Shown here piece by piece: positions 51,490-60,700 of a stretch of DNA of 64,000 bases. The DNA is from Candidatus Kapaibacterium sp. Its GTDB lineage: Bacteria; Bacteroidota; Ignavibacteria; Kapaibacteriales; UBA4661. The stretch covers positions 1-64,000 of the forward strand of contig JALONG010000021.1 in the NCBI GenBank assembly GCA_025455065.1, given 5' to 3'. The stretch's first letter is position 1. Each line of letters begins with the position of its first letter. The notes beneath the pieces were generated by a model. That model ran no database searches. It saw nothing but the letters and a program-made list of their open reading frames with translations, and was not told the DNA's origin. The position numbers and the translations under genes are program-made.

Positions 51490-51584
51490 ATTTGTCCACG
51501 AATTGCACGAATCCTTGTGTTACCCCCTGCCTTAGCATTATTCACGTTCTTCATTCGTGAGGATTCGTGCGATTCGTGGATAAT
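51490..51584. repeat. Family C inverted-repeat element
   Basis: About 95 bp with arms TTGTCCACGAATTGCACGAA / GTGCGATTCGTGGATAA. The same arms flank the nested element at 8695-8990. It occupies the gap between rarA and the SCO1 gene and has no ORF. Confidence 0.8.
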
Positions 51585-51601
51585 TCTTCTTCAAGGAATA
51601 C

Positions 51602-51632
51602 TTGGATTGCTGCAAAAAGCCTTGTATTTTTG
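51602..51632 (+). promoter_or_regulatory. Consensus -33/-7 promoter of the SCO1 gene
   Basis: TTG (51602-51604), 20 bp, TATTTTTG (51625-51632), matching the consensus. It leaves a leader of about 30 nt before the ATG at 51669. Confidence 0.6.
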
Positions 51633-51668
51633 AGAAGATTGTAACTCTCTCACCGTTTTATCCTATTT

Positions 51669-52292
51669 ATGCACACATCCTTTCGGCCTAGCAAATACGC
51701 GCTTGTCGCGGCATTTCCATTAATAGTTTTTTTTGTAAATGCCTGCACGAAATCGGAAAAACCTGCTTCCGACAACCAAACTTCCGCCCAACAACGTGCT
51801 TCGCTGCCTGAAATCAAAGCTGTACCCCAGTTTTCAGGACGTTCTCAAACGGACACACAATTTCAAAGTGCTTCCATGCAAGGTTCTGTCTGGCTTGCAT
51901 ACTTTTTCTTTACCTCCTGCGGCGGTCCGTGTCCTGCCATGAACGCAAGAGTGGAAGCGCTTCAAAAGGAATTCGCTTCGCCAAATCTGAAATTTGTGGG
52001 TATAAGTGTGGACCCGGAGACCGATACGCCCAAAGCGCTTGCTGCCTACGCTGCACGGTATCACGCAGACGCTTCGCGTTGGACAATGGTGCAAATGCCT
52101 CTTGATTCGGTGAAATCTATCGCGGTACAAGGTTTTATGCTGGCTCAAGGTGCGGAGGATGACCCGAATTTACACAGCACACGGTTTGTTGCGATTGATA
52201 AACGCGGTGTGATTCGCGGATATTTCGAGGGGTTAGATGAAAATGAGATTCCCAAACTTAAAAAGGCGCTTCAAGACTTGCTTGCGGAGTAG
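51669..52292 (+). CDS. SCO1/SenC family lipoprotein
   Basis: A 207-residue SCO1/SenC protein, a thioredoxin-like copper chaperone for cytochrome oxidase assembly. The N-terminus has a signal with a lipobox (FFVNACTKSEK), so it is probably a lipoprotein. The copper-binding CxxxC is in TSCGGPCPAMN (about residues 89-97), and the conserved His is in LHSTRFVAID (about 171). Thioredoxin-fold strands (LKFVGISVDPETDTPKALAAYA) are clear. Length is normal for the family. No oxidase genes are in the window. Confidence 0.92.
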   Translation: MHTSFRPSKYALVAAFPLIVFFVNACTKSEKPASDNQTSAQQRASLPEIKAVPQFSGRSQTDTQFQSASMQGSVWLAYFFFTSCGGPCPAMNARVEALQKEFASPNLKFVGISVDPETDTPKALAAYAARYHADASRWTMVQMPLDSVKSIAVQGFMLAQGAEDDPNLHSTRFVAIDKRGVIRGYFEGLDENEIPKLKKALQDLLAE

Positions 52293-52331
52293 TGGCGCTT
52301 GCACGTTGTTGGTAGATTGAGGCAAAAAAAT

Positions 52332-52369
52332 AACGGCTTTATCCAAGTCCCCTTTGTGATAAAGCCGTT
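52332..52369. terminator. Bidirectional terminator between SCO1 and the SMUG2-like gene
   Basis: Stem AACGGCTTTATC / GATAAAGCCGTT. Plus-strand SCO1 ends 40 bp before it, and the minus-strand glycosylase gene ends 141 bp past it. A-rich/T-rich flanks suit both directions. Confidence 0.7.
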
Positions 52370-52509
52370 TCAGGGTTGTAATGAGATATTCAAATGCAAA
52401 TGTTCAGAATATTTACGCCGCAATATATTTAATCTGACATTAACATCAAATTAAAATCGTAGAAAAATATCTTTTTATTTTTATTTGTCTTTGCATGATA
52501 CTCTTTGTG

Positions 52510-53211
52510 CTATAACAGCACATTTTCTAGTGTTGAACAATACTTCCGGCGATAGTCCTGAAGCTGTTTGCGGCGGTATTGCATAATGAAACGCGGGTGT
52601 TCCAGCGCAACAATACGCTCAAAAAAACTGTGTTCTTTGTTGATTGCCTCGAAAGCCTTTTGGAGTTTTCCCGCACCAAAGCAAATTGCCACATCTCGGC
52701 GCAGTCCCAGTGCGAGTTGCTGCTGCATTGTCTCAATCATAAAGGGCTTGACAGCACGGAAAAGTTGCGGGTCGTCGTAAAAATTGTAATTTACCTTGCC
52801 TTGTTCTTTTTCCTGAACAAACCCAAGCGGACACAGCGCCGTAAGAAAAAAACTGCTAAAAAATCGCTCTGCTCCGCCAAATTCCCGAATGACACTCCAG
52901 ACATATTCCGCCGAAAGTTCCTGTTTTGTGCCGAAGGGCGTTTCAATACCGCACACATCGCGTAAAATCACAGGGTCGGTAAAGGAAAGTCCCGTCAATC
53001 CGCCCCCGAAGCGCCCGGGATTGATTCCCCAAATCGAAACACGCTGGTTTTCATCGCCGTAATACCGTTCACAAAAAGCGCGGACGCACTGTAACGTTTC
53101 TGGGCGCTGATAAGGATTCATCACCTGAACACCGCTTGGGAAGCTGGCTTCAAGGCTCAATGCCGCATAAAACGAGTACAGACGCTGACCAAAATTCATG
53201 GTGGATTTCAT
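52510..53211 (-). CDS. SMUG2-like uracil-DNA glycosylase family protein (DUF4918)
   Basis: A 233-residue protein of the SMUG2/DUF4918 uracil-DNA glycosylase superfamily. The active-site-like motif I is in GINPGRFGGGLTGLSFTDP (about 63-81), and the DNA-binding motif II resembles LEHPRFIMQYRRKQLQDY (about 206-223), where SMUG enzymes have HPSP. The ATG at 53211 is used; a nearby ATG at 53199 is an alternative. Likely a base-excision enzyme removing uracil or an altered pyrimidine. It shares a divergent region with the aquaporin gene. Confidence 0.8.
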   Translation of the reverse strand: MKSTMNFGQRLYSFYAALSLEASFPSGVQVMNPYQRPETLQCVRAFCERYYGDENQRVSIWGINPGRFGGGLTGLSFTDPVILRDVCGIETPFGTKQELSAEYVWSVIREFGGAERFFSSFFLTALCPLGFVQEKEQGKVNYNFYDDPQLFRAVKPFMIETMQQQLALGLRRDVAICFGAGKLQKAFEAINKEHSFFERIVALEHPRFIMQYRRKQLQDYRRKYCSTLENVLL

Positions 53212-53273
53212 AACGAACCGTAAAGGTGGACAAAGTATTTTGAGGAGAGCAGTAGGAAAAATACGAAAAAACC

Positions 53274-53303
53274 TTGTACGAAACGAAATGGCGTGTAATT
53301 TTG
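53274..53303 (+). promoter_or_regulatory. Consensus -33/-7 promoter of the aquaporin gene
   Basis: TTG (53274-53276), 19 bp, TAATTTTG (53296-53303). The ATG at 53359 follows after a leader of about 50 nt. Confidence 0.65.
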
Positions 53304-53358
53304 CCATTCAATAGCACAACAATCATTTTTTTACAAATATCATTTGGGAAAAAAGTAC

Positions 53359-54036
53359 ATGAATTTACCCGTAAAACCGCTTATTGCCGAGTTTATCGGC
53401 ACATTTGCCTTAGTTTTTATCGGCGTGTTGGCAGTTCAATCCGTGAATATTGTGCAAGCACCAAACGGGCTTGCAAACCTCGCTTCCATAGGGCTTGCAC
53501 ATGGTTTGACTATCGCCGTCATGGTTGCAGCATTGGGCGCAGTGTCGGGTGGACATTTTAATCCCGCCGTAACATCAGCATTTATGGCAACTGGGCGCAT
53601 AGCGCCTATTACGGGCGCACTATACGTCGCGGCACAGTTGGCAGGAGCAAGTCTCGCAGGTTTTCTCATTAGTGGGCTATTTTCGTTGCAAGCAGCTGGA
53701 AGCGGTACTCCTGCGCTCGCCCCGCAAGTATCACCCACAACAGGCATCATTCTTGAGGCAGTAGCAACGTTTTTTCTGGTGCTGGTTGTGTTCGGTACTG
53801 CGGTTGATGACCGGGCACCAAAAAATATCTATCCACTGGCTATCGGCTTCACGGTTGCGGTGGATATGATGGCAATCGCACCGCTCACAGGAGGGGCATT
53901 GAATCCGGCACGCACCTTCGGTCCGGCAATAGCTTCGGGAATGTGGTCGAATCACATTGTGTATTGGGTGGGACCGATTGTCGGTGGCGTTCTGGCGGGC
54001 TTAGTGCAGAACTTCGTGCTTATGGAGAAAAAATAA
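53359..54036 (+). CDS. aqpZ: Aquaporin (MIP family)
   Basis: A 225-residue MIP channel with six membrane helices and two half-helices. The two NPA motifs are intact: HFNPAVTSAFM (about 62-72) and GALNPARTFGPAI (about 181-193). The start MNLPVKPLIAEFIGTFALVF is chosen over an in-frame codon five residues upstream. The Arg after the second NPA and the lack of an extended loop fit a water channel (AqpZ-like) rather than a glycerol facilitator, though the residue set of the selectivity filter was not fully checked. A family A element begins exactly at its stop codon. Confidence 0.92.
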   Translation: MNLPVKPLIAEFIGTFALVFIGVLAVQSVNIVQAPNGLANLASIGLAHGLTIAVMVAALGAVSGGHFNPAVTSAFMATGRIAPITGALYVAAQLAGASLAGFLISGLFSLQAAGSGTPALAPQVSPTTGIILEAVATFFLVLVVFGTAVDDRAPKNIYPLAIGFTVAVDMMAIAPLTGGALNPARTFGPAIASGMWSNHIVYWVGPIVGGVLAGLVQNFVLMEKK

Positions 54037-54160
54037 TACCAATTTGAGTTGATAACTGTGCAAAAAAAATTCGGCTTCACTGGCACAGACATTCTTGTCT
54101 ATGCGAGTATTTATGCTGCTTCCAGAGAAAAGCAGCACAATCCTCAACGTAAATTGGTAT
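54036..54160 (+). repeat. MITE-like element family A, copy 3
   Basis: 125 bp from ATACCAATTT to AAATTGGTAT, starting on the last base of the aquaporin stop codon (TAA, 54034-54036). It has the same core palindrome with one change (CACAGACATTCTTGTCTATG) and the same orientation as the copy at 10747-10867. Confidence 0.9.
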
Positions 54161-54210
54161 AAGAGCGTTAAACACGTTTGTTGCGGCGTTTGACCGCACA
54201 TACTTCATTC

Positions 54211-54254
54211 AGCCTTGCAGCACACTGTATTCAGTTGCTGCAAGGCTTTTTTTA
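54211..54254 (+). terminator. Rho-independent terminator downstream of the aquaporin gene
   Basis: Stem AGCCTTGCAGC / GCTGCAAGGCT followed by a T-run (54248-54254). It lies 175 bp past the aquaporin stop, after the family A element. The 360 bp from here to the Amt gene is A/T-rich and holds no recognised gene. Confidence 0.85.
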
Positions 54255-54619
54255 TACTTTTTGCCCAAAGTCATCAGCATACCTCCACAATTCTCTTCCT
54301 CATTCTATGAGAGTGCCGATTATCGGCAAAAAACCCTCATATTTCCTGTTGTTATCAGGGTTCTGCGCTTTTGTAGCTTGTTTGCTACACTCGACATCAA
54401 CATCACGATATGTTTATTATTTCGCTCCTAGCGAATTAAGTTTTTAAGTTTTTCAGATAAAAACATTACATTTTTATTTTTTTATTGACATTAGTTAATT
54501 TTTTTACTTTATTTGTACCCGAATGGCAGAATACTTAAACAATTATCACATTATTCCGCCTTATTCAGAATAATTTTCAGAGAGATATACAATTTGTTTC
54601 ATTTATTTAGGGTATTGTC

Positions 54620-55990
54620 ATGGTAACATCCTTTAACAAAAAGTGGCTTGTCCCCTTTGTGTTGCTCATGCTCGTGAGCGTGATGGGCGTATTTGCACCG
54701 CCTTCTACACCGCTTGTCCAAGGCGGAGCAATCAACACGGGCGATGTGGCATGGATGCTGGCAGCATCGGGTTTGGTTTTGTTTATGACTCCCGGTCTGG
54801 CATTTTTTTACGGCGGTATGGTTCGCCGCCAAAACGTGATTTCGACCATGCTCCAGAGCTTTATTGCGATGGGTGTGATTAGTGTGTTGTGGGTGATGGT
54901 TGGCTTCAGTATGTCGTTTGGCGACAGCATCGGCGGCTTGATTGGCAATCCGATGACATTTTTTATGTTTCATCATGTTGGCGGCGCGACGCATCCAACA
55001 TTGTCGCCGACGATTCCGCTTGTCCTGTTTTCGATGTTTCAACTAAAATTTGCGATTATTACTCCTGCACTTATTACCGGCTCATTTGCAGAGCGGGTGC
55101 GCTTTTCGAGCTATCTGCTCTTTATTTGTCTTTTTTCGCTCTTTGTTTATGCGCCGCTTGCACACTGGACATGGCATCCTGACGGCTTCCTCCGCAAATG
55201 GGGTGTTCTGGATTTTGCCGGCGGAACAGTCGTGCATATGTCGGCAGGGTTTGCAGCGTTGGCAGGCGCATTGGTGCTTGGTCGCCGCAAAGCGCACGTA
55301 AACAGCGAGCAACATTCTCCCGCAAACATCCCGTTTGTGCTGCTAGGTACGGGGATGCTTTGGTTCGGGTGGTTTGGCTTCAACGCTGGTTCGGCGCTGG
55401 CTGCAAACGAAACCGCAGCAATGGCGTTTACAACAACCAACACCGCTTCAGCAGCAGCAGCGCTTTCATGGGTATTTTTTGACGGCTTGCGCGGTCGTAA
55501 ACCTTCAGCACTCGGCGCTTGTATTGGTGCGGTTGTCGGCTTGGTGGCGATTACTCCGGCGGCTGGGTATGTCAGCGTTGGTGCAAGTATTCTCATCGGT
55601 TCGTTGGCAGCAGTGGTGAGCAATATCGCGGTGTATTTCAAGTCGCAATCCAGTTTGGACGATACGCTCGACGTATTCCCGTGTCATGGTATCGGCGGCG
55701 CATTTGGTATGCTTGCAACGGGCGTATTTGCTTCCGGCGTAGGCTTGATGACCGGTCAAACGCAAACCTTCCTCATGCACCTTGCGGCACTTGCTATCGT
55801 TGGCACATTCTCGTTTGGCGGCTCGTTCTTGCTGTACAAACTCGTGGATGTAATTGTACCGCTCCGCGTCAGTGAAGACCAAGAAGAACTCGGTCTCGAC
55901 ATGAGCCAACACGGCGAAACAATGAACGACACCGACGATACACTTATGGAGAAAGTTCGCGCATTGGTTTCCGAAGAAGCAGATTCTTGA
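54620..55990 (+). CDS. amt: Ammonium transporter (Amt)
   Basis: A 456-residue Amt/MEP/Rh ammonium channel with a cleavable or first hydrophobic N-terminal segment and about eleven membrane helices. The twin-His pore is seen in DFAGGTVVHMSAGFAAL and in CHGIGGAFGMLATGVFA. The start MVTSFNKKWLVPFVLLMLV is used. A cytoplasmic C-terminal tail of about 40 residues is acidic (SEDQEELGLDMSQHG). No GlnK/PII gene adjoins, which is less usual for amt. A terminator follows at 56173-56208, and the upstream 180 bp is A/T-rich with no clear NtrC/RpoN site. Confidence 0.94.
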   Translation: MVTSFNKKWLVPFVLLMLVSVMGVFAPPSTPLVQGGAINTGDVAWMLAASGLVLFMTPGLAFFYGGMVRRQNVISTMLQSFIAMGVISVLWVMVGFSMSFGDSIGGLIGNPMTFFMFHHVGGATHPTLSPTIPLVLFSMFQLKFAIITPALITGSFAERVRFSSYLLFICLFSLFVYAPLAHWTWHPDGFLRKWGVLDFAGGTVVHMSAGFAALAGALVLGRRKAHVNSEQHSPANIPFVLLGTGMLWFGWFGFNAGSALAANETAAMAFTTTNTASAAAALSWVFFDGLRGRKPSALGACIGAVVGLVAITPAAGYVSVGASILIGSLAAVVSNIAVYFKSQSSLDDTLDVFPCHGIGGAFGMLATGVFASGVGLMTGQTQTFLMHLAALAIVGTFSFGGSFLLYKLVDVIVPLRVSEDQEELGLDMSQHGETMNDTDDTLMEKVRALVSEEADS

Positions 55991-56172
55991 AGAGAAGTAT
56001 GAAGTATCAAAAATCAAGGCTTGAAGCGGTATGTAAAAACTTCATTCTTTTCACCTCCTGCTTCAGAATAGACACATTCAGACGATTGATTCAAGGGGAA
56101 ATTCACACACACTCCACACTCCGTTTGATGCGCTTCAAACCACGATGGGTGGTTTAGTGCCTCAAAAGAAAA

Positions 56173-56208
56173 AACCTCGCAAGGCTTGTTCTTGTGAGGT
56201 TTTTTTTG
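56173..56208 (+). terminator. Rho-independent terminator after amt
   Basis: Stem AACCTCGCAAG / CTTGTGAGGTT (one mismatch) followed by TTTTTTTT. It lies about 180 bp past the amt stop. Confidence 0.85.
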
Positions 56209-56219
56209 TTGCTTTTATC

Positions 56220-56384
56220 GTAACTGTTTAGCTCTTCGACGCAGATTATCATGATTGCACTGATTTCGCTGATTTTGAAAGGCTTTTGGGAGAGATTTCG
56301 GGTTGCCAGTTTGTATTTGCACAATCATGAATATCTGTTAAATCATGAAAATCTGCGTCAAAAATTTATGACCTAAACAGTTAC
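56220..56384 (+). repeat. MITE-like element family B, copy 3
   Basis: The most intact copy: 165 bp with perfect 12-bp terminal inverted repeats GTAACTGTTTAG / CTAAACAGTTAC and subterminal GACGCAGATTATCATGATT / AATCATGAAAATCTGCGTC. It lies between the amt terminator and the SDR gene. Confidence 0.92.
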
Positions 56385-56424
56385 CTTTCATCAACAACAT
56401 ATCATCGTTCAAGCAGAACGCCCG

Positions 56425-57222
56425 TCACAAAGCACTTGTGCGCCCACCGTCCACCGCAATACTTGTGCCTGTAATGTAGGCAGCAAGCGGCGAAGCGAGA
56501 AATGTTGCCAGATTGCCCAATTCTTCCGGCTCGCCGAAGCGTCCTGCGGGAATGGTTTGTAGCATCGAAGTGGCGACTTCTTCTGCGCTCTTGCCCTGAT
56601 TTTTTGCGGTGGTTGTGGTTAAAGAATCCAAGCGTCCTGTTTTGATAAAGCCCGGCAAGATATTGTTTACGGTGATGCCGTCGGTAGCCACTTCCATCGA
56701 AAGCGTTTTTGCCCAACTCGCCATTGCTCCGCGAATCGTGTTGGAAACGCCAAGGTTCGGAATAGGCTGTTTGACGGATGTGGAAATGATGTTGATGACG
56801 CGCCCGTACTGTGCTTGTTTCATGCCGGAAAGAAGTCGCTGCACCAGCATTTGACTCACCAAAATATGCTGCGAAAATGTTGCCGCAAATTGTTCGCTCG
56901 TTGCTTCTGCGATACGCCCGGGTGAAGGTCCACCGGTATTATTGACCAGAATGTGGATGGTCGTATTCGGCTCTTGTGCCAAAAATGAAGCAAGTGCTTT
57001 TTCGACATCCTCAAACCGCCCGAAGTCCGCACAAATGCTTGTGTGCTGGGCATTTCCTACATGGGAAAGTTCTTGCGCAGTTTTTTGCAAAGCCGCTTCA
57101 TTCCTTGCTGCTAAAATAACCGATGCTCCTGCCTCGGCAAATTTCTGAGCAATAGCCCTGCCGATGCCTTGTGTGCTGCCGCAAACGAGGGCGCGTTTGC
57201 CCGTAAGGTCAAGTGTAATCAT
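56425..57222 (-). CDS. SDR family oxidoreductase, atypical catalytic site
   Basis: A 265-residue short-chain dehydrogenase/reductase. The NAD(P)-binding GSTQGIGRAIA (11-21) and NNTGG (about 92-96) are intact. The usual catalytic S...YxxxK is altered: the Ser is in IISTSVKQPIP, but the Tyr and Lys positions read Ser and Arg in GVSNTIRGAM. This variant occurs in a known FabG-like SDR subset, so it is not necessarily inactive. Substrate unknown. The cupin gene (57262) lies just upstream on the same strand, 39 bp away, so the two may be co-transcribed. Confidence 0.88.
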   Translation of the reverse strand: MITLDLTGKRALVCGSTQGIGRAIAQKFAEAGASVILAARNEAALQKTAQELSHVGNAQHTSICADFGRFEDVEKALASFLAQEPNTTIHILVNNTGGPSPGRIAEATSEQFAATFSQHILVSQMLVQRLLSGMKQAQYGRVINIISTSVKQPIPNLGVSNTIRGAMASWAKTLSMEVATDGITVNNILPGFIKTGRLDSLTTTTAKNQGKSAEEVATSMLQTIPAGRFGEPEELGNLATFLASPLAAYITGTSIAVDGGRTSAL

Positions 57223-57261
57223 GGTGCTGCGAAATCAATGATGAAAATTTTCCGAGAATTT

Positions 57262-57594
57262 TTATGAGAATTTTTGCTTAAAATCTTCCCGATGTGGCGC
57301 AAATACGTCAATCACGCGGCACTCCGTCAGTGCCTTGCCGGAGTGAAGAGCATCAGGTGGAATCACAACAACCTCGCCGGAGCGCACTACAACAGTCTCC
57401 CCGCCGATAGTGAGTTCTAGTGAGCCTTCCAGAACGGTGGTGATTTGTTCGTTTGGGTGGGAATGTTCGGGAAGCGTCTTCCCTGCTTCGATGCGGACGA
57501 AAGTCATCGTCATGCGTTCACTGTGAACGAATTTCGCAAAAAAGCCGTCGAAGAGCGTGGATTCTTGCTTGGTGGCGAGTTGAATGTATTGCAT
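57262..57594 (-). CDS. Cupin domain protein
   Basis: A 110-residue single-domain cupin. The start MQYIQLATKQESTLFDGFF is used. Motif 1 is KTLPEHSHPNEQITTVLEG (His/His/Glu metal ligands), and motif 2 is VVIPPDALHSGKAL (His). A metal-binding beta-barrel of unknown substrate. It lies 39 bp upstream of the SDR gene on the same strand. Confidence 0.88.
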   Translation of the reverse strand: MQYIQLATKQESTLFDGFFAKFVHSERMTMTFVRIEAGKTLPEHSHPNEQITTVLEGSLELTIGGETVVVRSGEVVVIPPDALHSGKALTECRVIDVFAPHREDFKQKFS

Positions 57595-57671
57595 ACAATT
57601 TTTACGAAGGTCAATAAATGTGGTTGGAAGCCCAAGATACACAATCCTGCTGATTTTGGAAATAAACAAAA

Positions 57672-57701
57672 ACGGCGTACAGCAATCAAGCTCTACGCCG
57701 T
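57672..57701 (-). terminator. Rho-independent terminator after the giant repeat-protein gene
   Basis: Stem ACGGCGTA / TACGCCGT, followed on the minus strand by TTTTTGTTTATTT. It lies 22 bp past the stop at 57723. Confidence 0.85.
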
Positions 57702-57722
57702 CGTGTTTTTTGTTGAGCGTTC

Positions 57723-60700
57723 TTAATGCCGAATCACCACCCGTGTAACCCAGCGTTTACCGCGCTCTGTCGAAAGTTCAACGCAATAGACACCGGAAGC
57801 CATTGTACTAACATCAATGCTCCGTTCACCGCGTGATTCCTTGATAACAGCACCTTTTGCATCCAAAAAGCGCACAGTTACGGGTTCGCTGGTCAGTTCT
57901 TTCAGCCCGTCAATATTCACCATATCGCTCGTCGGATTCGGCGAAATACGGACGCTGCCGAACATTTCTTTTGCAGCCACTTCGTTAGCAAAAATCATCT
58001 GTGCCAACTGTTCCGTTGCCGAAGACTGGTGTGATGAGGCTTGCGAGGAAGTTTGTGATGCAGTGTGTGAAGTGGTCAGTGAAGCGTCTTTCGGAGCGCT
58101 TGCCGTCGAGAAGCTCGCTCTCGAAACAGGAACTTGGGTTGTGCTACCGCAAGGATTACAGAATTTACCCGCATCAACTGATGCCGTTGCGCGAGCGCCT
58201 GCCGGATTGGTCAAGGCACACGGCGTAGGAATACGGCAGTCAAAGCCGCCCGGAGGCGTTTGGGCGAAGGCAACAATCGTCGAATCATTATTACCGATAA
58301 TTCGCGCCGGAAGCCCTGCAATGGTCAGTGTCGGCGAAGGACCGAAATTTGCACCGTAAACTACCACTTGCATTCCCATCGGTGTCGGCAGTGTGGTAAT
58401 CGTCCACATCTCAGGAAGCGGACGGTTGTCAATCCGCACGGGAACTGATGCAGTCTGCCCGTCGGGATTCAGCATACGAAGCGTGGTTGTGCGCGGTGTA
58501 TTGACCGAAGCGGGAATTTCCACAATCATTTCACGCGGCGAGATATAGCGCGTTATCGGTACAGGCACACCGTCCAGCGTTAGCTGCGTCATCGGCAAAA
58601 AGCCTGTACCATAAATCGTAACACTAAACGGTTGCAATGTTGAAGTTGTTACAATTGCTTGCGGTACATTCACGCGCAATTCCCGCATTTCAGGTTGATT
58701 GCCATCGGGAACAAGACCGTTGGTTATGCCGCCACGATTTTGGAACATAAATGGCGGCAAAACAATACCATACGATTGCCCGTCAGGGTTGGTAACAATA
58801 ATAGATGCTGTTGAATTGCTTGGAATGGAATAGTTCAACGGAGCCAAAGCATAAATTATGGAATCGGGGCTTGAAGCTAAAATTCCTAACGGAGTGCCAC
58901 CCAAATTGACCGTAGCACCTTGCTGGAAGTTCCGTCCGCGCAAGATAATTTGCCAATTGCCTTGCGTCGGGGTAGATTCCGCAGTGCTGATAAACGGCGG
59001 CGGACGGCGGGTAATCGTTACCGGAACTGAAGCACTTTGACCATCGGTATTGAGAACACGCAACGTTCCTTGACGTGAGGTTGTATTCAGTACGCCCGGA
59101 ATTTCGACCAGTGCAAGTTGCGGCGAAACGACTTGCCCACGAAGCGGTATGCCATCAAGCGTAAATTGCGATGTCGGGAAGAAATTGCTGCCCGTTAAGC
59201 GCACTGTGAAGGGGCTGCCTGTTGCCATGGTTGAAATAGCGGGAACAACCGAAAGCGTTGGTGACGGGCCCGGCTCGATGCGCAAGCCGATGCTTGATGA
59301 TTGATTGTCGGGATTGGTCAATGTAATGCGGCGGTCACCCGGAAAACGCAAACCCGCAGGAAGTGTTACGGTTGCTTGTGTTCCGCCTACAATCGAAATT
59401 ACGGGCAATGGTGCATTGCCGTCAATCATTACCCGTGCTTGTGGGCTGAAATTAAATCCGCGCAACACCAGCGTTGTGTCATTGCCCGAAGAACGCAAGG
59501 GACTCGGAACAACAGCAATAATATTTGGTGCTTGCGGGCGAATATACTCACCACCAAGACCGCCAAAGGTTGTTGGGACAGAAACAATACCCGGTCTGTT
59601 GGTAATAACCTGAATTTGGTCACTAAGTGGCACGCCGCCAACGATTGCACGGATTGTTCCATCAGGGTCTTGTGTGAAACTTTGTACTGGAACGCCGCCA
59701 ATTAGTACCTGCGTCGCGCCTTCAAGATTGACACCCGACAAGACAACTTCCGTACCAAACGAGAAGCGCTGCGGAGAAATACTTGTTACAACTGCTGTTT
59801 GAGGCGGTTGAGCACAAGCAGTAAAACCAAATGCCTGCACAGCACCAGTCGGGGTAATGACCTCGACCGTTCCTCCATCGGTAGTATCAACCACAGCAAG
59901 GATAAAATTATTGTTCAATACCGTAAAAGAGCGTGCAGGGATAGTGCCGAAACGAACTGCCGTTGCGCCTATGAAGCCCGAGCCGCCAATCCGCACCTGC
60001 ACACCGCCCCATCCGCAACTTGGATTGACACCGTTAATACGAGGTGTTGTGGGAACGGCAGGAATAACGGGGAACGAAATGCCAAGATTTTGTCCGTTCA
60101 AACCAACGATTGAACCCGGATTACCGCTTGTCAGCGCTGCTGGAGTAAAGGAAATTTGAATACCATTGACGGGACCATCAGGGACGGGATTTGCTGTGCC
60201 GACAAAAGTAACAACTGCTTGCGTCGGCGATACCTTTGTAACAATTGGTGTTAGTCCGGGCGGAACACCCGTGATGTTGAAATGTACGCCGGGGGTAAAC
60301 GTTGAGCCGTTTGGAACACCTGCCGTGAACGTGTCGCCGGTGATATCAATGGGTAAATTACCCGTTACCCCGCCCGAAGGTGTACCTGTAAGCGTTGTTC
60401 CTGAGGCAAATGTAGCCGTTCCGGTTATATAGGTAATGGACAAATTTTGTCCGTTTAAGCCCGTAACTGCTGGCGCATTAGCGCCTTGAACACTTGCGTT
60501 CAAGAACGTAATCAGCACATTGCCGACGTTATCTGCGGTGGTGTGATTGGTTGCCGTGCCGGTAAACGAGATAGTTGCTTGCGATGGTGAGTTTTTCGTA
60601 ATCACCATCGTCAAACCCGCCGGAACATTCGCCACGTTGTAATGCGTTCCGGCAACAAGTGGCGAACCGTTTGCTACGCCTGCTGTCCAGAGGTCGTTAC

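Noticed and set aside
54178-54447. 89-residue reading between the aquaporin and amt genes
   Set aside because: It runs through a terminator stem, has no family likeness and an odd composition; a short ATG-started part (from 54307) is weakly possible but unsupported.
54440-54619. NtrC/RpoN (-24/-12) promoter upstream of amt
   Set aside because: No TGGCAC-N5-TTGC match was found; only an A/T-rich stretch is present.
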